Shown here piece by piece: positions 1-6,915 of a stretch of 7,928 nt of DNA (positions within the stretch are counted from its first letter, which is position 1; every line of letters starts with the position of its first letter). The position numbers were made by a program, and so were the translations under genes. The stretch spans positions 1 through 7,928 of the forward strand of contig CAJTYO010000091.1 of NCBI GenBank assembly GCA_910584045.1. The letters are read 5' to 3'. Origin of the DNA: an uncultured Oscillospiraceae bacterium. GTDB taxonomy: Bacteria > Bacillota > Clostridia > Oscillospirales > Oscillospiraceae. Under the pieces are notes generated by a model. The model worked only from the letters and a program-made list of their open reading frames with translations. It was not told the DNA's origin and made no database searches.

Positions 1-735
1 CATGAGCTCCTATCCCTGCACCTAGCGGACGGGGAAGCGGTCCATGTTGGGGCGGCCCTGTCCGGCAACGGGATGCTGGTGACCGTGGAGGCCCATCAGA
101 CCGCTGGAGCGGATGAGGAGACTGTTTTGGGGAACATCCTGTATATTCTGGAAAGCATTCAATGTAAGGAACCTGCTCAGGTGGAGATCACCGGAGACAA
201 CTATCAAGACCTGTTCCATTTGGCGGAGGAGCTGGACTTCACCCGGACGGCGGTGGGATATGTCAAAGCCCCATATGATATGTTCGGACGAGAGACCTTT
301 GTGGACGTACATGTTCCGTTCAGCGGGGAGCCCGTTTATCTGGAGGATGGCGGCGTTCTCCGCTCTGCGGCCCACGGCATGGAGGTTGCCGCCGGGATTA
401 CGGCGTCCGATGGGAACGCGGAGGCGGTGGTGGATCAGGCATACGAGGCTATGGCGGCCTCCGGCCTGGACATCTACGAGGACGGCGTCACGGAAACGGT
501 CTATTTTGAGGAGTACGACATCGCGGTCAAGCAGGTGGCGTATTTGGAGGAGGATGGAACCAAGGTGCGCATCGCCATCCTCTATGCCGACAGCAAGCAG
601 GAGGGCTTCTATCTCTCCGCCCAAATCACCTACATGCCTGAGCAGCTGGACGACGCGTACCCGGAGCTTCGATTGGAGCTCAGTGCTGCCTATGCTCTGA
701 CGCTGCCGGAGATCGAGCCTATGGACGGCGCGTAG
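1..735 (+). CDS. Unrecognised acidic protein, 3' end (5' truncated by window)
   Basis: The reading frame is open from base 1 to the TAG at 733-735, so the gene starts upstream. The ATG at 73 is only an internal methionine: 24 in-frame codons precede it and no ribosome site is seen before it. The visible 244 residues are acidic, with no Cys motif, no membrane helix and no family I recognise. The middle (LVTVEAHQTAGADEETVLG, then a segment with LAEELDFTRTAVGYVKAP) alternates predicted strands and helices like an extracellular or periplasmic alpha/beta domain. The stop lies 26 bp before the ATG of the zinc-ribbon/LRR gene, so the two are probably co-transcribed, and that neighbour suggests an envelope role. 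The N-terminus may carry a zinc ribbon and membrane helix like the next protein, but that is a guess. The frame is well supported; the function is unknown. Confidence 0.75.
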   Translation, partial: HELLSLHLADGEAVHVGAALSGNGMLVTVEAHQTAGADEETVLGNILYILESIQCKEPAQVEITGDNYQDLFHLAEELDFTRTAVGYVKAPYDMFGRETFVDVHVPFSGEPVYLEDGGVLRSAAHGMEVAAGITASDGNAEAVVDQAYEAMAASGLDIYEDGVTETVYFEEYDIAVKQVAYLEEDGTKVRIAILYADSKQEGFYLSAQITYMPEQLDDAYPELRLELSAAYALTLPEIEPMDGA

Positions 736-761
736 TTCGATTCTGATTTTTGGAGGCAGTT

Positions 762-2828
762 ATGAAAGTTCGATGCGAATACTGTCAGAACATGGTGGAG
801 ACAGGGGGAGATAAGATTTGTCCATACTGCGGCAGTCCGCTCCCTGCCGCCTCGGAGCAGCCCCGGCCCCGTGCGGCCGCCAGGCCCAGCCGTTGGCCGG
901 CGGTGGTGGTGCTGCTGGCTGCTGTCCTGGTTGCCGCGGTCTTTTTTCTGCTGTCCAAAAGCGGCGGGGAAAAAGAGAAGGGGGGACTGCCGGGGTTGTC
1001 TGTCTTGGATGCCATGGACGCCGTAAGCAGCGGCGCTGCCGGCAGCGAAGCCTACCAGGTTGTCATCGCCTACTATCTGGAGGACGGTCGAATCGACGCT
1101 GCTTACCAGGCCGCCTGGGACCTGCTGGAGGGGTCGGACGACGGCATGGGCATGGACTGGTGCTTCCAGCGATTCTCCGCCGTTGGCCGGCGGGATCTGG
1201 CCGCACGGCTGGCCATGGCGGGTTACGCTTTGTCCGGCGGGGAGGCGCTGTACGCCCAAGCTGCGGATATTCCGCTGTCCGAGCTGCTGCCCGAATCTCC
1301 ACTGTGTCAGGCCATGGAGCTGGCGCTGGGCCGGACCGCCGGAACGATCACACTTGCGGACCTGCAGGAGGTCAGAGGGCTGTCTATTGGCCGCAGGGAT
1401 ACTCTCAGCGGTGCACAGGAAATTGGCTTGATCTTTGACGGGGCGGGACGGGAAACGGTCTATGTGACGGTGGATGCCGCCGGGGGAAAGAGCGGACTGG
1501 GCACGATCTGTTTCCAGGGGTTGCGCAGTCTCACTATTGATGATCCCAATGTGCGGACCCAGGAGGATCTGTTTCTCCCGAATTTGGAGGAGCTGAGCAT
1601 TCCGCTGCGAATGGATGCGGAAAACCTGCTAAAATTTACCCATCTGAAAAAGCTGGAGCATCTCCAGATCGGCGGACCGTCCCTTGTGAGCCTGGATGGC
1701 CTGGATCAGCTGCCCGCCTTGACGGAGCTGGCGCTGTTCGACACCGGCCTCACCGACTTGTCAGTCCTGGCCTCGTGCAGCCAGCTCACCGGCCTGGAGC
1801 TGCTGAGCAACGACCAGCTCACCAGTGTCGCATCCCTGTCCAAGGCCTCCCATCTCAAGCGTCTTGCGCTCTCCGGCAAGAACCTCGCTGATCTGTCGCC
1901 TCTGTCTTCACTGAGCGGACTGGAGAGCCTCAGCGTCACGGGGACAGGCATCCGGGACGCCGCTTTTCTGGCGGGGATGACGGGACTGAAGTCTCTCACC
2001 CTGACGGAAAACAAGGAGCTGGAGGCTGTGCCAGAGCTGAGTGTCCTGACTGGACTGGAGCGTCTGGAGGTGGATTCGGATGAGGTCTTTGCTGACCGGC
2101 AGGCTCTGGAGGGCTTGTCCCATCTGAAGGCACTGAAGCTGCGCGCCTCCAGAAAGCTTAGCTTTCTCCAGCCACTGGAGAGCTTGGAAGAGCTGACAGT
2201 CTACTCCTACCAGGCGGTCTGGGATGTGTCTGAACTGTCTGCGCTCAAAGAGCTTAAGCGCCTCAGCTTTTCCAGCGGCAGCGATTTTTATGACAGCTAC
2301 ACCGTCAGTCTGGAGGGACTGGACGGCCTGCGCTCCCTTTCATTGGAGTTGCTTGACTTGGGGGGGAAGACGGTGTATGGTCCTATCGACACAGTCTTGG
2401 ATATCCCTACATTAGAAGTTCTGAACCTGTCCGGCGTGTCCTCCAGGGGGACGGATTACAGTAAATTTGTCAATCTAACAAAGTTGCGGGAGCTGGACCT
2501 GGGCGGCTATCGGGATATGCAGGATGTACCGCCTGGCCCCGATGAGGAATACTGGAGCTATGAAGCGGGTCCCGCCGAGGCTTTTATCGGTCAATTGGGG
2601 AGTTTGAGCAGCCTGGAGCGCTTGTCTCTGTCTGGCTGCGGCGCGGAGAATATAGACAGTCTGGCGGGGCTGGCCGGATTAAAATATCTGGACCTGTCCG
2701 ACAACAACCTCTCGGACATCTCTCCGCTGACGGAGCTGCGAGAGCTTCGGTATCTAAACCTATCCGGCAACCGCATAGGCGACTGCTCCCCAGTGGAGGG
2801 CCGCCCCAACCTGACACTGGTTCGCTGA
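762..2828 (+). CDS. Zinc-ribbon, single-pass membrane protein with extracellular leucine-rich repeats
   Basis: A 688-residue protein, probably a membrane-anchored sensor or adhesion/scaffold protein. Residues 3-25 form a zinc ribbon (C5xxC8 ... C20xxC23). A basic, Pro/Arg-rich linker (about 31-44) leads to one hydrophobic helix at about 45-65, then a KSGGEKEKGG stretch. This is followed by an Ala-rich helical segment (about 75-195). From about 250 to the end run many SDS22/internalin-type leucine-rich repeats, the clearest being LKYLDLSDNNLSDISPL near the C-terminus. The topology implied is zinc ribbon in the cytosol and LRRs outside. I start at ATG 762 because GGAGG lies at 752-756, 5 nt upstream; an in-frame TTG at 750 would place that site inside the gene. 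It sits 26 bp after the preceding gene and 15 bp before the SPFH gene. The zinc-ribbon pairing with the SPFH protein suggests they work together. Ligand unknown. Confidence 0.87.
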   Translation: MKVRCEYCQNMVETGGDKICPYCGSPLPAASEQPRPRAAARPSRWPAVVVLLAAVLVAAVFFLLSKSGGEKEKGGLPGLSVLDAMDAVSSGAAGSEAYQVVIAYYLEDGRIDAAYQAAWDLLEGSDDGMGMDWCFQRFSAVGRRDLAARLAMAGYALSGGEALYAQAADIPLSELLPESPLCQAMELALGRTAGTITLADLQEVRGLSIGRRDTLSGAQEIGLIFDGAGRETVYVTVDAAGGKSGLGTICFQGLRSLTIDDPNVRTQEDLFLPNLEELSIPLRMDAENLLKFTHLKKLEHLQIGGPSLVSLDGLDQLPALTELALFDTGLTDLSVLASCSQLTGLELLSNDQLTSVASLSKASHLKRLALSGKNLADLSPLSSLSGLESLSVTGTGIRDAAFLAGMTGLKSLTLTENKELEAVPELSVLTGLERLEVDSDEVFADRQALEGLSHLKALKLRASRKLSFLQPLESLEELTVYSYQAVWDVSELSALKELKRLSFSSGSDFYDSYTVSLEGLDGLRSLSLELLDLGGKTVYGPIDTVLDIPTLEVLNLSGVSSRGTDYSKFVNLTKLRELDLGGYRDMQDVPPGPDEEYWSYEAGPAEAFIGQLGSLSSLERLSLSGCGAENIDSLAGLAGLKYLDLSDNNLSDISPLTELRELRYLNLSGNRIGDCSPVEGRPNLTLVR

Positions 2829-2843
2829 GGAGGGAGTTCTTTT

Positions 2844-3887
2844 ATGGCGCTGTTCCAAGTAATAAAATACGATGGCCCCGACCAGATGCTTATCTGGAAA
2901 TACCCCAAGTCGGATATGAGCACAGGCTCTCGGCTGGTGGTTGGCCCGGCGCAGTCGGCGCTGTTCGTCCGCGGCGGCATAATCTGCGACGTGCTGGGCC
3001 CCGGGAGCTATGTGCTCAGCACCGCCAATCTGCCCATCCTGTCCAGGCTGATCAACCTGCCGTTTGGGGGCAAGTCCCCTTTTTCGGCGGAGGTAATCTT
3101 TGTCAACCGGCTGGATGTGCTGGATATCAAGTGGGGCACCGCCCGCCACATTCAGCTGCGGGACCCGGTGTGCCGCGTGCTCATCCCTCTGCGGGCCTTC
3201 GGGCGGTTCGGCGTGCGGGTGACGGACCCTCGCCGCTTTCTGGAGCGATTGGCTGGGACCGCCAAGAACTGGACAACCCAGGACCTGACAGACTGCTTCC
3301 GCGGCGTTGTCAGCAGCCGCATTGTAGAGGCCCTGTCCAAATATCTGCTGGAGGAGGAGATATGCTTTCTGGAGGCAAACGCCCATCTTAGCTCCATAGG
3401 AGAGGGGGTTAGCTGCGCACTGGAGCCTTTTTTTGTGGAATATGGCATCCAGTTGATTGATTTCCGAATCAGCTCTGTCAATGTTCCGGAAGGGGACCAG
3501 TCGGTGCGCAAGCTGCGGGAGGTGTTGGACCGCCGGCACGAGATGGACGTTCTCCGGTTCAGCTACCAGCAGGACAGGAGCTTTGATGTTCTGGAGGCGG
3601 CGGCGCAGAATCTGGGGGAGGGAGGAAACGCCGCCGGCTTCCAGATGGGTGCAGCCTTTGGCCCGGCACTGTCTGGTCTGGTCAGGGATGCTGTCCGAAC
3701 GGCGGAGCAGAGACCCGGCTGCACTGGCTGCGGCTCCGCCCTGTCTCCAGGGGGTGCTTTTTGCCCGAAGTGCGGCCGCCCAGTGAGCGGCAGAACCTCG
3801 TACTGCACGAAGTGCGGCGCGGAGCTCCAGCCTGGCAACCGTTTCTGCGGCAAGTGTGGTCAGGCCGTCCCGCTGGAGAGAGAATAG
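2844..3887 (+). CDS. SPFH-domain protein with C-terminal double zinc ribbon (YdjI-like)
   Basis: A 347-residue protein of the YdjI-like SPFH group, often annotated 'SPFH domain/virion core protein'. The SPFH (band-7/flotillin-like) region covers about residues 20-245, with the family-typical stretches FVRGGIICDVLGPGSYVLST and FFVEYGIQLIDFRISSVNVP. A helical segment and a Gly/Ala-rich linker (about 260-285) follow. Two zinc ribbons end the protein: C293/C296/C307/C310 and C321/C324/C335/C338. There is no N-terminal membrane helix, so it is probably cytosolic and peripheral at the membrane. ATG 2844 has AGGAGGGAG at 2828-2836, 7 nt upstream, overlapping the stop codon of the LRR gene. That fits translation within one operon. 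In Bacillus subtilis, ydjI sits in an operon with a PspA-like gene and other zinc-ribbon/membrane genes, linked to envelope stress. A similar membrane-organising role is inferred here. Confidence 0.87.
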   Translation: MALFQVIKYDGPDQMLIWKYPKSDMSTGSRLVVGPAQSALFVRGGIICDVLGPGSYVLSTANLPILSRLINLPFGGKSPFSAEVIFVNRLDVLDIKWGTARHIQLRDPVCRVLIPLRAFGRFGVRVTDPRRFLERLAGTAKNWTTQDLTDCFRGVVSSRIVEALSKYLLEEEICFLEANAHLSSIGEGVSCALEPFFVEYGIQLIDFRISSVNVPEGDQSVRKLREVLDRRHEMDVLRFSYQQDRSFDVLEAAAQNLGEGGNAAGFQMGAAFGPALSGLVRDAVRTAEQRPGCTGCGSALSPGGAFCPKCGRPVSGRTSYCTKCGAELQPGNRFCGKCGQAVPLERE

Positions 3888-3912
3888 GGGAGAGGACCTG
3901 CATTTTTGGTTG

Positions 3913-3947
3913 AGGAGGCCCAGAGGTTTTACCTCTGGGCCTCCTTT
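3913..3947 (+). terminator. Strong hairpin closing the zinc-ribbon/SPFH operon
   Basis: Bases 3913-3927 and 3931-3945 are perfect 15 bp inverted arms around a TTT loop. The hairpin begins 25 bp after the SPFH stop codon. Only three T follow on the plus strand and no T-run follows on the minus strand, so it is a weak classical terminator by tail but a very stable stem. It lies between convergent genes (SPFH on plus, dpaB fragment on minus) and may serve both. Confidence 0.7.
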
Positions 3948-3955
3948 GCCGCAAC

Positions 3956-4096
3956 CTACCGCAGCAGGAGCGGCTGAATTTGCCGTCCTTCCAGGGCGGC
4001 GGCCGCCGCCTCCTTGATGCGTGTAAAGTCTGCCATCAGGGAGCAGGGCTTCCGCTCGGGATCATCCTGCCCGAAAGGTACGAAAGAGTAATACCG
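3956..4096 (-). pseudogene. dpaB: 3' fragment of dipicolinate synthase subunit B, interrupted by a mobile element
   Basis: Reading minus from 4096, 46 codons run to a TAG at 3958-3956. They begin RYYSFVPFGQDDPERKP, continue with SLMADFTRIKEA and end ALEGRQIQPLLLR. This matches, from memory, the C-terminus of DpaB/SpoVFB (B. subtilis: IPFGQDDPFKKPNSMVAKMD...QLQPILV). DpaB is about 200 residues, so roughly the last quarter is present. DpaA and DpaB make dipicolinic acid in the mother cell for the spore core. Just upstream an in-frame TAA (4099-4097) and the recombinase stop region replace the rest of the gene. Base composition also changes here, from GC-rich to mixed. No start codon or ribosome site belongs to the fragment. 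It is either a dead remnant or the distal exon of a gene restored by excision. The match rests on recall, not a search. Confidence 0.83.
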
Positions 4097-4116
4097 TTAA
4101 GGGCGGACAGTTCACC
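4082..4116. other. Probable element/chromosome junction (attachment-site half)
   Basis: DpaB-like coding ends near 4082-4096, and the recombinase stop codon begins at 4117. The recombination crossover of the serine recombinase therefore probably lies in or next to this interval, around the codons for YYSFVPF. The exact core dinucleotide cannot be set without the other end of the element or an uninterrupted dpaB from a relative. Confidence 0.55.
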
Positions 4117-5736
4117 TTATCCAATCCAGCCTACAAATTTGTAGTGTATGCGGATTTCCCGCTGCTTTTGTCCATCCACAATATGGAATTTGCCGATTTC
4201 TATTTTATCAATGAGGTTGGCAAGCAGTTCCCGGCTCAGCTCTTTTACATCCCGATACTGCTTCATCCGGGCAACCCAGTCTTCCGCTTCGGATGTTATT
4301 TCCTGGACCGCAGACAGTTCCGCAGCCACTTCCTTTAGCCGAGCCTCTTTTTCCTGCGTTTCCGCCTCATATCGGGGCATCAGCTTCGCATAAACACTGG
4401 GGGGAACCTCTCCGCTGACCTTGTCCTCGTATAGTGCCTGGATTAGCCTGGCCAATTCGCCTAGCCGCTTTTCCAAATTGGTGCGCTCAGTAAGTTGCAG
4501 TTGATAAGCGTCCTTGGAGATTTTAGACCGCTGGGACTGGATTGCCTTTATCATGCTCGCTTCGTCTATGTCAATCATGGCGATTTTTTCCTGGATGTCA
4601 TGCAGGACAACCGCTTTTAGCGGCTCTTCTGAAATCGCGTGTGATGAACAGGCAACCTTTCCGCTCTGGTTATAGTTAATGCACAGATAGGAAACGTATG
4701 CCTTTACAACGCCGCCGCTTCTGGTTTTATGAGATACATTCCGCTTCATGCCATAGCCGCAGTCCGCACAGCGCAGAAAGCCGCTGAATAATCCCACAAC
4801 GCCGTTATTTGTCACACGAGGCTTAAAACCTCCACCATCCATAGCGCGAACGGCCTCCCATGTGTCCTTGTCGATAATGGGTTCATGGGTATTCTCCACA
4901 TGAACCCAATCTTCCTTTGGTTTGTTCTTCTGCCGGTGGTCCTTATAGGAAATGCTGCCCTGTTTGAGCTGCACCATGTTTCCTATGTACGCCTCGTTGC
5001 GTATAATGCTTTTCACCGTTTCACGGCTCCAAAGGTGGTTTGTGGGGTAGGGGTTTGCCTCTCCACGACTGCTGAAATGATAGTCATATGGCGGCATAAC
5101 CCCTTCTTGATTCAAAATTCGGGCAATCATCTGATAGCCGTTTCCACCTCTGCGGAGTAAAAAAATACGCTGAACAACTGCGGCGGCAACCGGGTCAATT
5201 TCCAACTTGTGCTTATCCTGAGCCGATTTTTGATAGCCATATGGGGCCTTTTGTCCCATATACTTTCCGCTCTCTGCGTTTGCTTTGCGGACGGCGCGGA
5301 TCTTTTTTGACGTATCCCTTGCGTAGATGTCATTAAAAACATTCTTGATAATCATGCTTACATCGTCGTTTTGCCGGAGGGTATCAACGCCATCATTTAA
5401 TGCAATAAACCGGCAGTTATAATAGGGAAAAACGCAGTCCGTGTATCTCCCCACCTCGATGTAATCACGTCCTAAACGGCTCAAATCCTTCACGATAACG
5501 AGGTTGATTTGCTTGTTTTGTACATCGTCAATCAATCGCTGAAAGTCTGGACGGTTGAAATTTGTACCTGTCCAACCATCGTCAACATAGTAGTCCGCAA
5601 TCGTCCAGCCCTGCTGCTCACAATACTGTGTCAACATCAGCTTTTGATTCTCAATACTGACAGATTCGCCAAACCGTTCATCATCCCGGCTTAGACGCGC
5701 ATATATTCCAACCTGATATGTTCGTTGTGCAATCAT
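4117..5736 (-). CDS. Large serine recombinase (TndX/TnpX-type integrase)
   Basis: A 539-residue site-specific recombinase that excises and integrates DNA through a 5'-phosphoserine link. The N-terminal resolvase domain (about 1-150) has VGIYARLSRDDE with the likely nucleophile Ser16, and the conserved KDLSRLGRDYIEVGRYTD. The Recombinase domain (about 160-290) contains MGQKAPYGYQ. A zinc beta-ribbon follows, with C323/C326 and C352/C363, then a coiled-coil segment (about 400-475) and a C-terminal tail ending FVGWIG. Length and layout fit TndX/TnpX-like enzymes of clostridial elements. I start at the ATG at 5736-5734 because GGGAGG lies 6 nt upstream; the ATG at 5760 has no ribosome site. The gene's 3' end abuts the dpaB fragment, the usual place for an integrase next to its att site. 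The SpoIVCA (skin) enzyme is a sporulation-controlled relative; whether this one is controlled likewise is unknown. Confidence 0.95.
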   Translation of the reverse strand: MIAQRTYQVGIYARLSRDDERFGESVSIENQKLMLTQYCEQQGWTIADYYVDDGWTGTNFNRPDFQRLIDDVQNKQINLVIVKDLSRLGRDYIEVGRYTDCVFPYYNCRFIALNDGVDTLRQNDDVSMIIKNVFNDIYARDTSKKIRAVRKANAESGKYMGQKAPYGYQKSAQDKHKLEIDPVAAAVVQRIFLLRRGGNGYQMIARILNQEGVMPPYDYHFSSRGEANPYPTNHLWSRETVKSIIRNEAYIGNMVQLKQGSISYKDHRQKNKPKEDWVHVENTHEPIIDKDTWEAVRAMDGGGFKPRVTNNGVVGLFSGFLRCADCGYGMKRNVSHKTRSGGVVKAYVSYLCINYNQSGKVACSSHAISEEPLKAVVLHDIQEKIAMIDIDEASMIKAIQSQRSKISKDAYQLQLTERTNLEKRLGELARLIQALYEDKVSGEVPPSVYAKLMPRYEAETQEKEARLKEVAAELSAVQEITSEAEDWVARMKQYRDVKELSRELLANLIDKIEIGKFHIVDGQKQREIRIHYKFVGWIG

Positions 5737-5758
5737 TTTTATCCTCCCGTTGCACAAC
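5724..5758. repeat. Inverted repeat enclosing recombinase ribosome site and start
   Basis: GTTGTGCAA (5724-5732) and TTGCACAAC (5750-5758) are perfect 9 bp inverted arms with a 17 nt loop. The loop holds the GGGAGG ribosome site and the ATG of the recombinase. In mRNA a hairpin would present or partly occlude the start site; in DNA it could be a protein-binding operator. Confidence 0.6.
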
Positions 5759-5804
5759 ATATAGCGGCCCTATTTGTTACCAATATATTATACACTATAT
5801 GTTG
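5755..5804. repeat. Inverted repeat flanking the recombinase promoter
   Basis: CAACATATAG (5755-5764) and CTATATGTTG (5795-5804) are perfect 10 bp inverted arms separated by 30 bp. The TATAAT box lies between them. The inner arm overlaps the GTTGTGCAA arm of the neighbouring repeat, so related half-sites cluster around the promoter and start. This fits an operator for the recombinase itself or for a small element-encoded regulator. Confidence 0.6.
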
Positions 5805-5815
5805 CGAGTAGTCAT
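5787..5815 (-). promoter_or_regulatory. Predicted promoter of the serine recombinase
   Basis: On the minus strand a perfect TATAAT (5792-5787) lies about 50 bp upstream of the recombinase ATG. ATGACT (5815-5810) sits 17 bp before it and matches TTGACA at four of six positions. The promoter overlaps the last codons of the TnpW-like gene. It resembles a housekeeping sigma promoter; I see no clear sigma-E or sigma-K motif. Confidence 0.55.
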
Positions 5816-5992
5816 CTCTTTTCCGGAATTTATAATAAATTTCTCATAAATGTCTTTTAGTGAACCGTTTTCTGCAAAAATACTGATGACTTTGTAGGTT
5901 GTATCACCAATTTTTTTCTCGCTATATGACGGCAATATCTGCATTTTATCGGCCCCTTTCAAAGGAGCATATGCGACAGCTAAGTTCGTCAT
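5795..5992 (-). CDS. Small TnpW-like element protein
   Basis: A 65-residue protein with the core KKIGDTTYKVISIF followed by a short helix (LKDIYEKFIIN). This resembles, from memory, the small 'transposon-encoded protein TnpW' family common beside serine recombinases of clostridial transposons (KRIGsTTYtV... pattern). Its biochemical role is not established; a recombination cofactor or regulator is a guess. The ATG at 5992 overlaps the rep-like stop codon as ATGA, suggesting coupled translation. An alternative ATG at 5944 has GAAAGGGG 8 nt upstream and would give 49 residues beginning MQILPSYSEKK, so the start is uncertain. The stop codon lies 58 bp before the recombinase start, inside the recombinase promoter. 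No Cys motifs or membrane helix. Confidence 0.6.
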   Translation of the reverse strand: MTNLAVAYAPLKGADKMQILPSYSEKKIGDTTYKVISIFAENGSLKDIYEKFIINSGKEMTTRNI

Positions 5993-6915
5993 ACCCCTGC
6001 ACCGCCTTTTGCATGAGCACCCCAGAAAGGATTTGCGATATATGTAATTCCGCATGGATTGTTCTCGAAATTGGTCTTAATCGTCAGCGGATTGACGTTC
6101 AAATCTTTCAACATAGTCAGATATTTCAAGACGGTATTGCGGGAAGCGTAGCCCTTCAGCGCGTCCATGGTGCCGTTTTGGATAACGGCAAGCATCTCTG
6201 TCAGCCGCTTTTTGTGACAAGGGGTTAATCCGCTGGCCTGGATAATGTCAACGGCTCCGTCCATCGAATAGAAATCGCCAGACAGAAAAACCGGCTCCGC
6301 TGTGGTCAGATATTCGGCCTCCATTTCTGGAGTGACCCAGTTTTCCCAGTCCCGGACTAATCCGTACTCCCGCTTCATATACTTAATCCGCGCCGCATGA
6401 CACTGAACCTCCTGCCTGCACAGATTGATTTCCACCTCGCGGACAGGTAAGTCTTTCGCCATGCGTTCCAGGTCCTTGCGGTAGAACTGGGCATGGCGTG
6501 ACTTGCTAAGATAGTAGACGGTAGGCTTCTGTTCAGAGCGCCACTTATTCATCCGCATAATTCGTTTAGAAAGCTGCTGCATGGTCGTTATCAATACACG
6601 AAATTCATTGGGAGACATATAAAAATTATAGTCGTAGTCAATGCGCCCCAGGGTGAAATCATCAAGGAAAAGACCGGCGCGGGCAAGCCATTCATCGACA
6701 ACGGACCGCAAATATGCTATGTCCCGCTCCGTTGCAGTGCTGTATCCGATGAACTCATGACATTGAATTTTGAACCAGCAGATATGGCTCCTGGTTCCTT
6801 TCAGCGAGCGAATCCACGCTTTACACCCATCAGGAGCAGGGTTTCCTTTCAGCGCTATATATGGCTTTGGGTCCTCCCAGTGATGATAAACTCGAAAAAA
6901 TACTATTGTATCCAT
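5989..6915 (-). CDS. Phage/plasmid-type replication protein (rep-like)
   Basis: A 308-residue protein resembling Clostridium 'phage/plasmid replication protein' members related to the filamentous-phage gene II/CRI group. Family-like stretches include TLGRIDYDYNFYM (centre), PTVYYLSKSRHAQFYRKD, VREVEINLCRQEV, EYLTTAEPVFLSGDFY and a C-terminal helical part with NTVLKYLTMLKDLNVNPL. These proteins nick a double-strand origin to start rolling-circle replication; that activity is inferred. I cannot assign the catalytic Tyr with confidence. ATG 6915 has GGAGGT at 6927-6922, 6 nt upstream. The stop codon overlaps the TnpW-like start by ATGA. Rep beside a serine recombinase suggests an integrative element whose excised circle can replicate. 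Base composition is lower in GC than in the left operon. No relaxase or mobilisation gene is visible. Alternative: a transcription or partition factor with a divergent fold. Confidence 0.65.
   Translation of the reverse strand: MDTIVFFRVYHHWEDPKPYIALKGNPAPDGCKAWIRSLKGTRSHICWFKIQCHEFIGYSTATERDIAYLRSVVDEWLARAGLFLDDFTLGRIDYDYNFYMSPNEFRVLITTMQQLSKRIMRMNKWRSEQKPTVYYLSKSRHAQFYRKDLERMAKDLPVREVEINLCRQEVQCHAARIKYMKREYGLVRDWENWVTPEMEAEYLTTAEPVFLSGDFYSMDGAVDIIQASGLTPCHKKRLTEMLAVIQNGTMDALKGYASRNTVLKYLTMLKDLNVNPLTIKTNFENNPCGITYIANPFWGAHAKGGAGV

Noticed and set aside
22..624. Long open frame on the minus strand opposite the first gene
   Set aside because: It is antisense to a well-supported coding frame, has no ribosome site of note and a composition typical of a shadow of GC-rich codons.
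113..700. Second plus-strand frame overlapping the first gene
   Set aside because: Arg/Trp/Ser-rich translation typical of an out-of-frame reading; the gene ending at 735 continues to the next ribosome site in operon style.
2760..3539. 259-codon minus-strand frame opposite the SPFH gene
   Set aside because: The opposite strand encodes a clear SPFH/zinc-ribbon protein; the antisense product is rich in Ala/His/Gln with no recognisable motif.
5750..5760. Upstream ATG (5760) as the recombinase start
   Set aside because: It has no ribosome site, and its extra codons contain the GGGAGG that serves the ATG at 5736.
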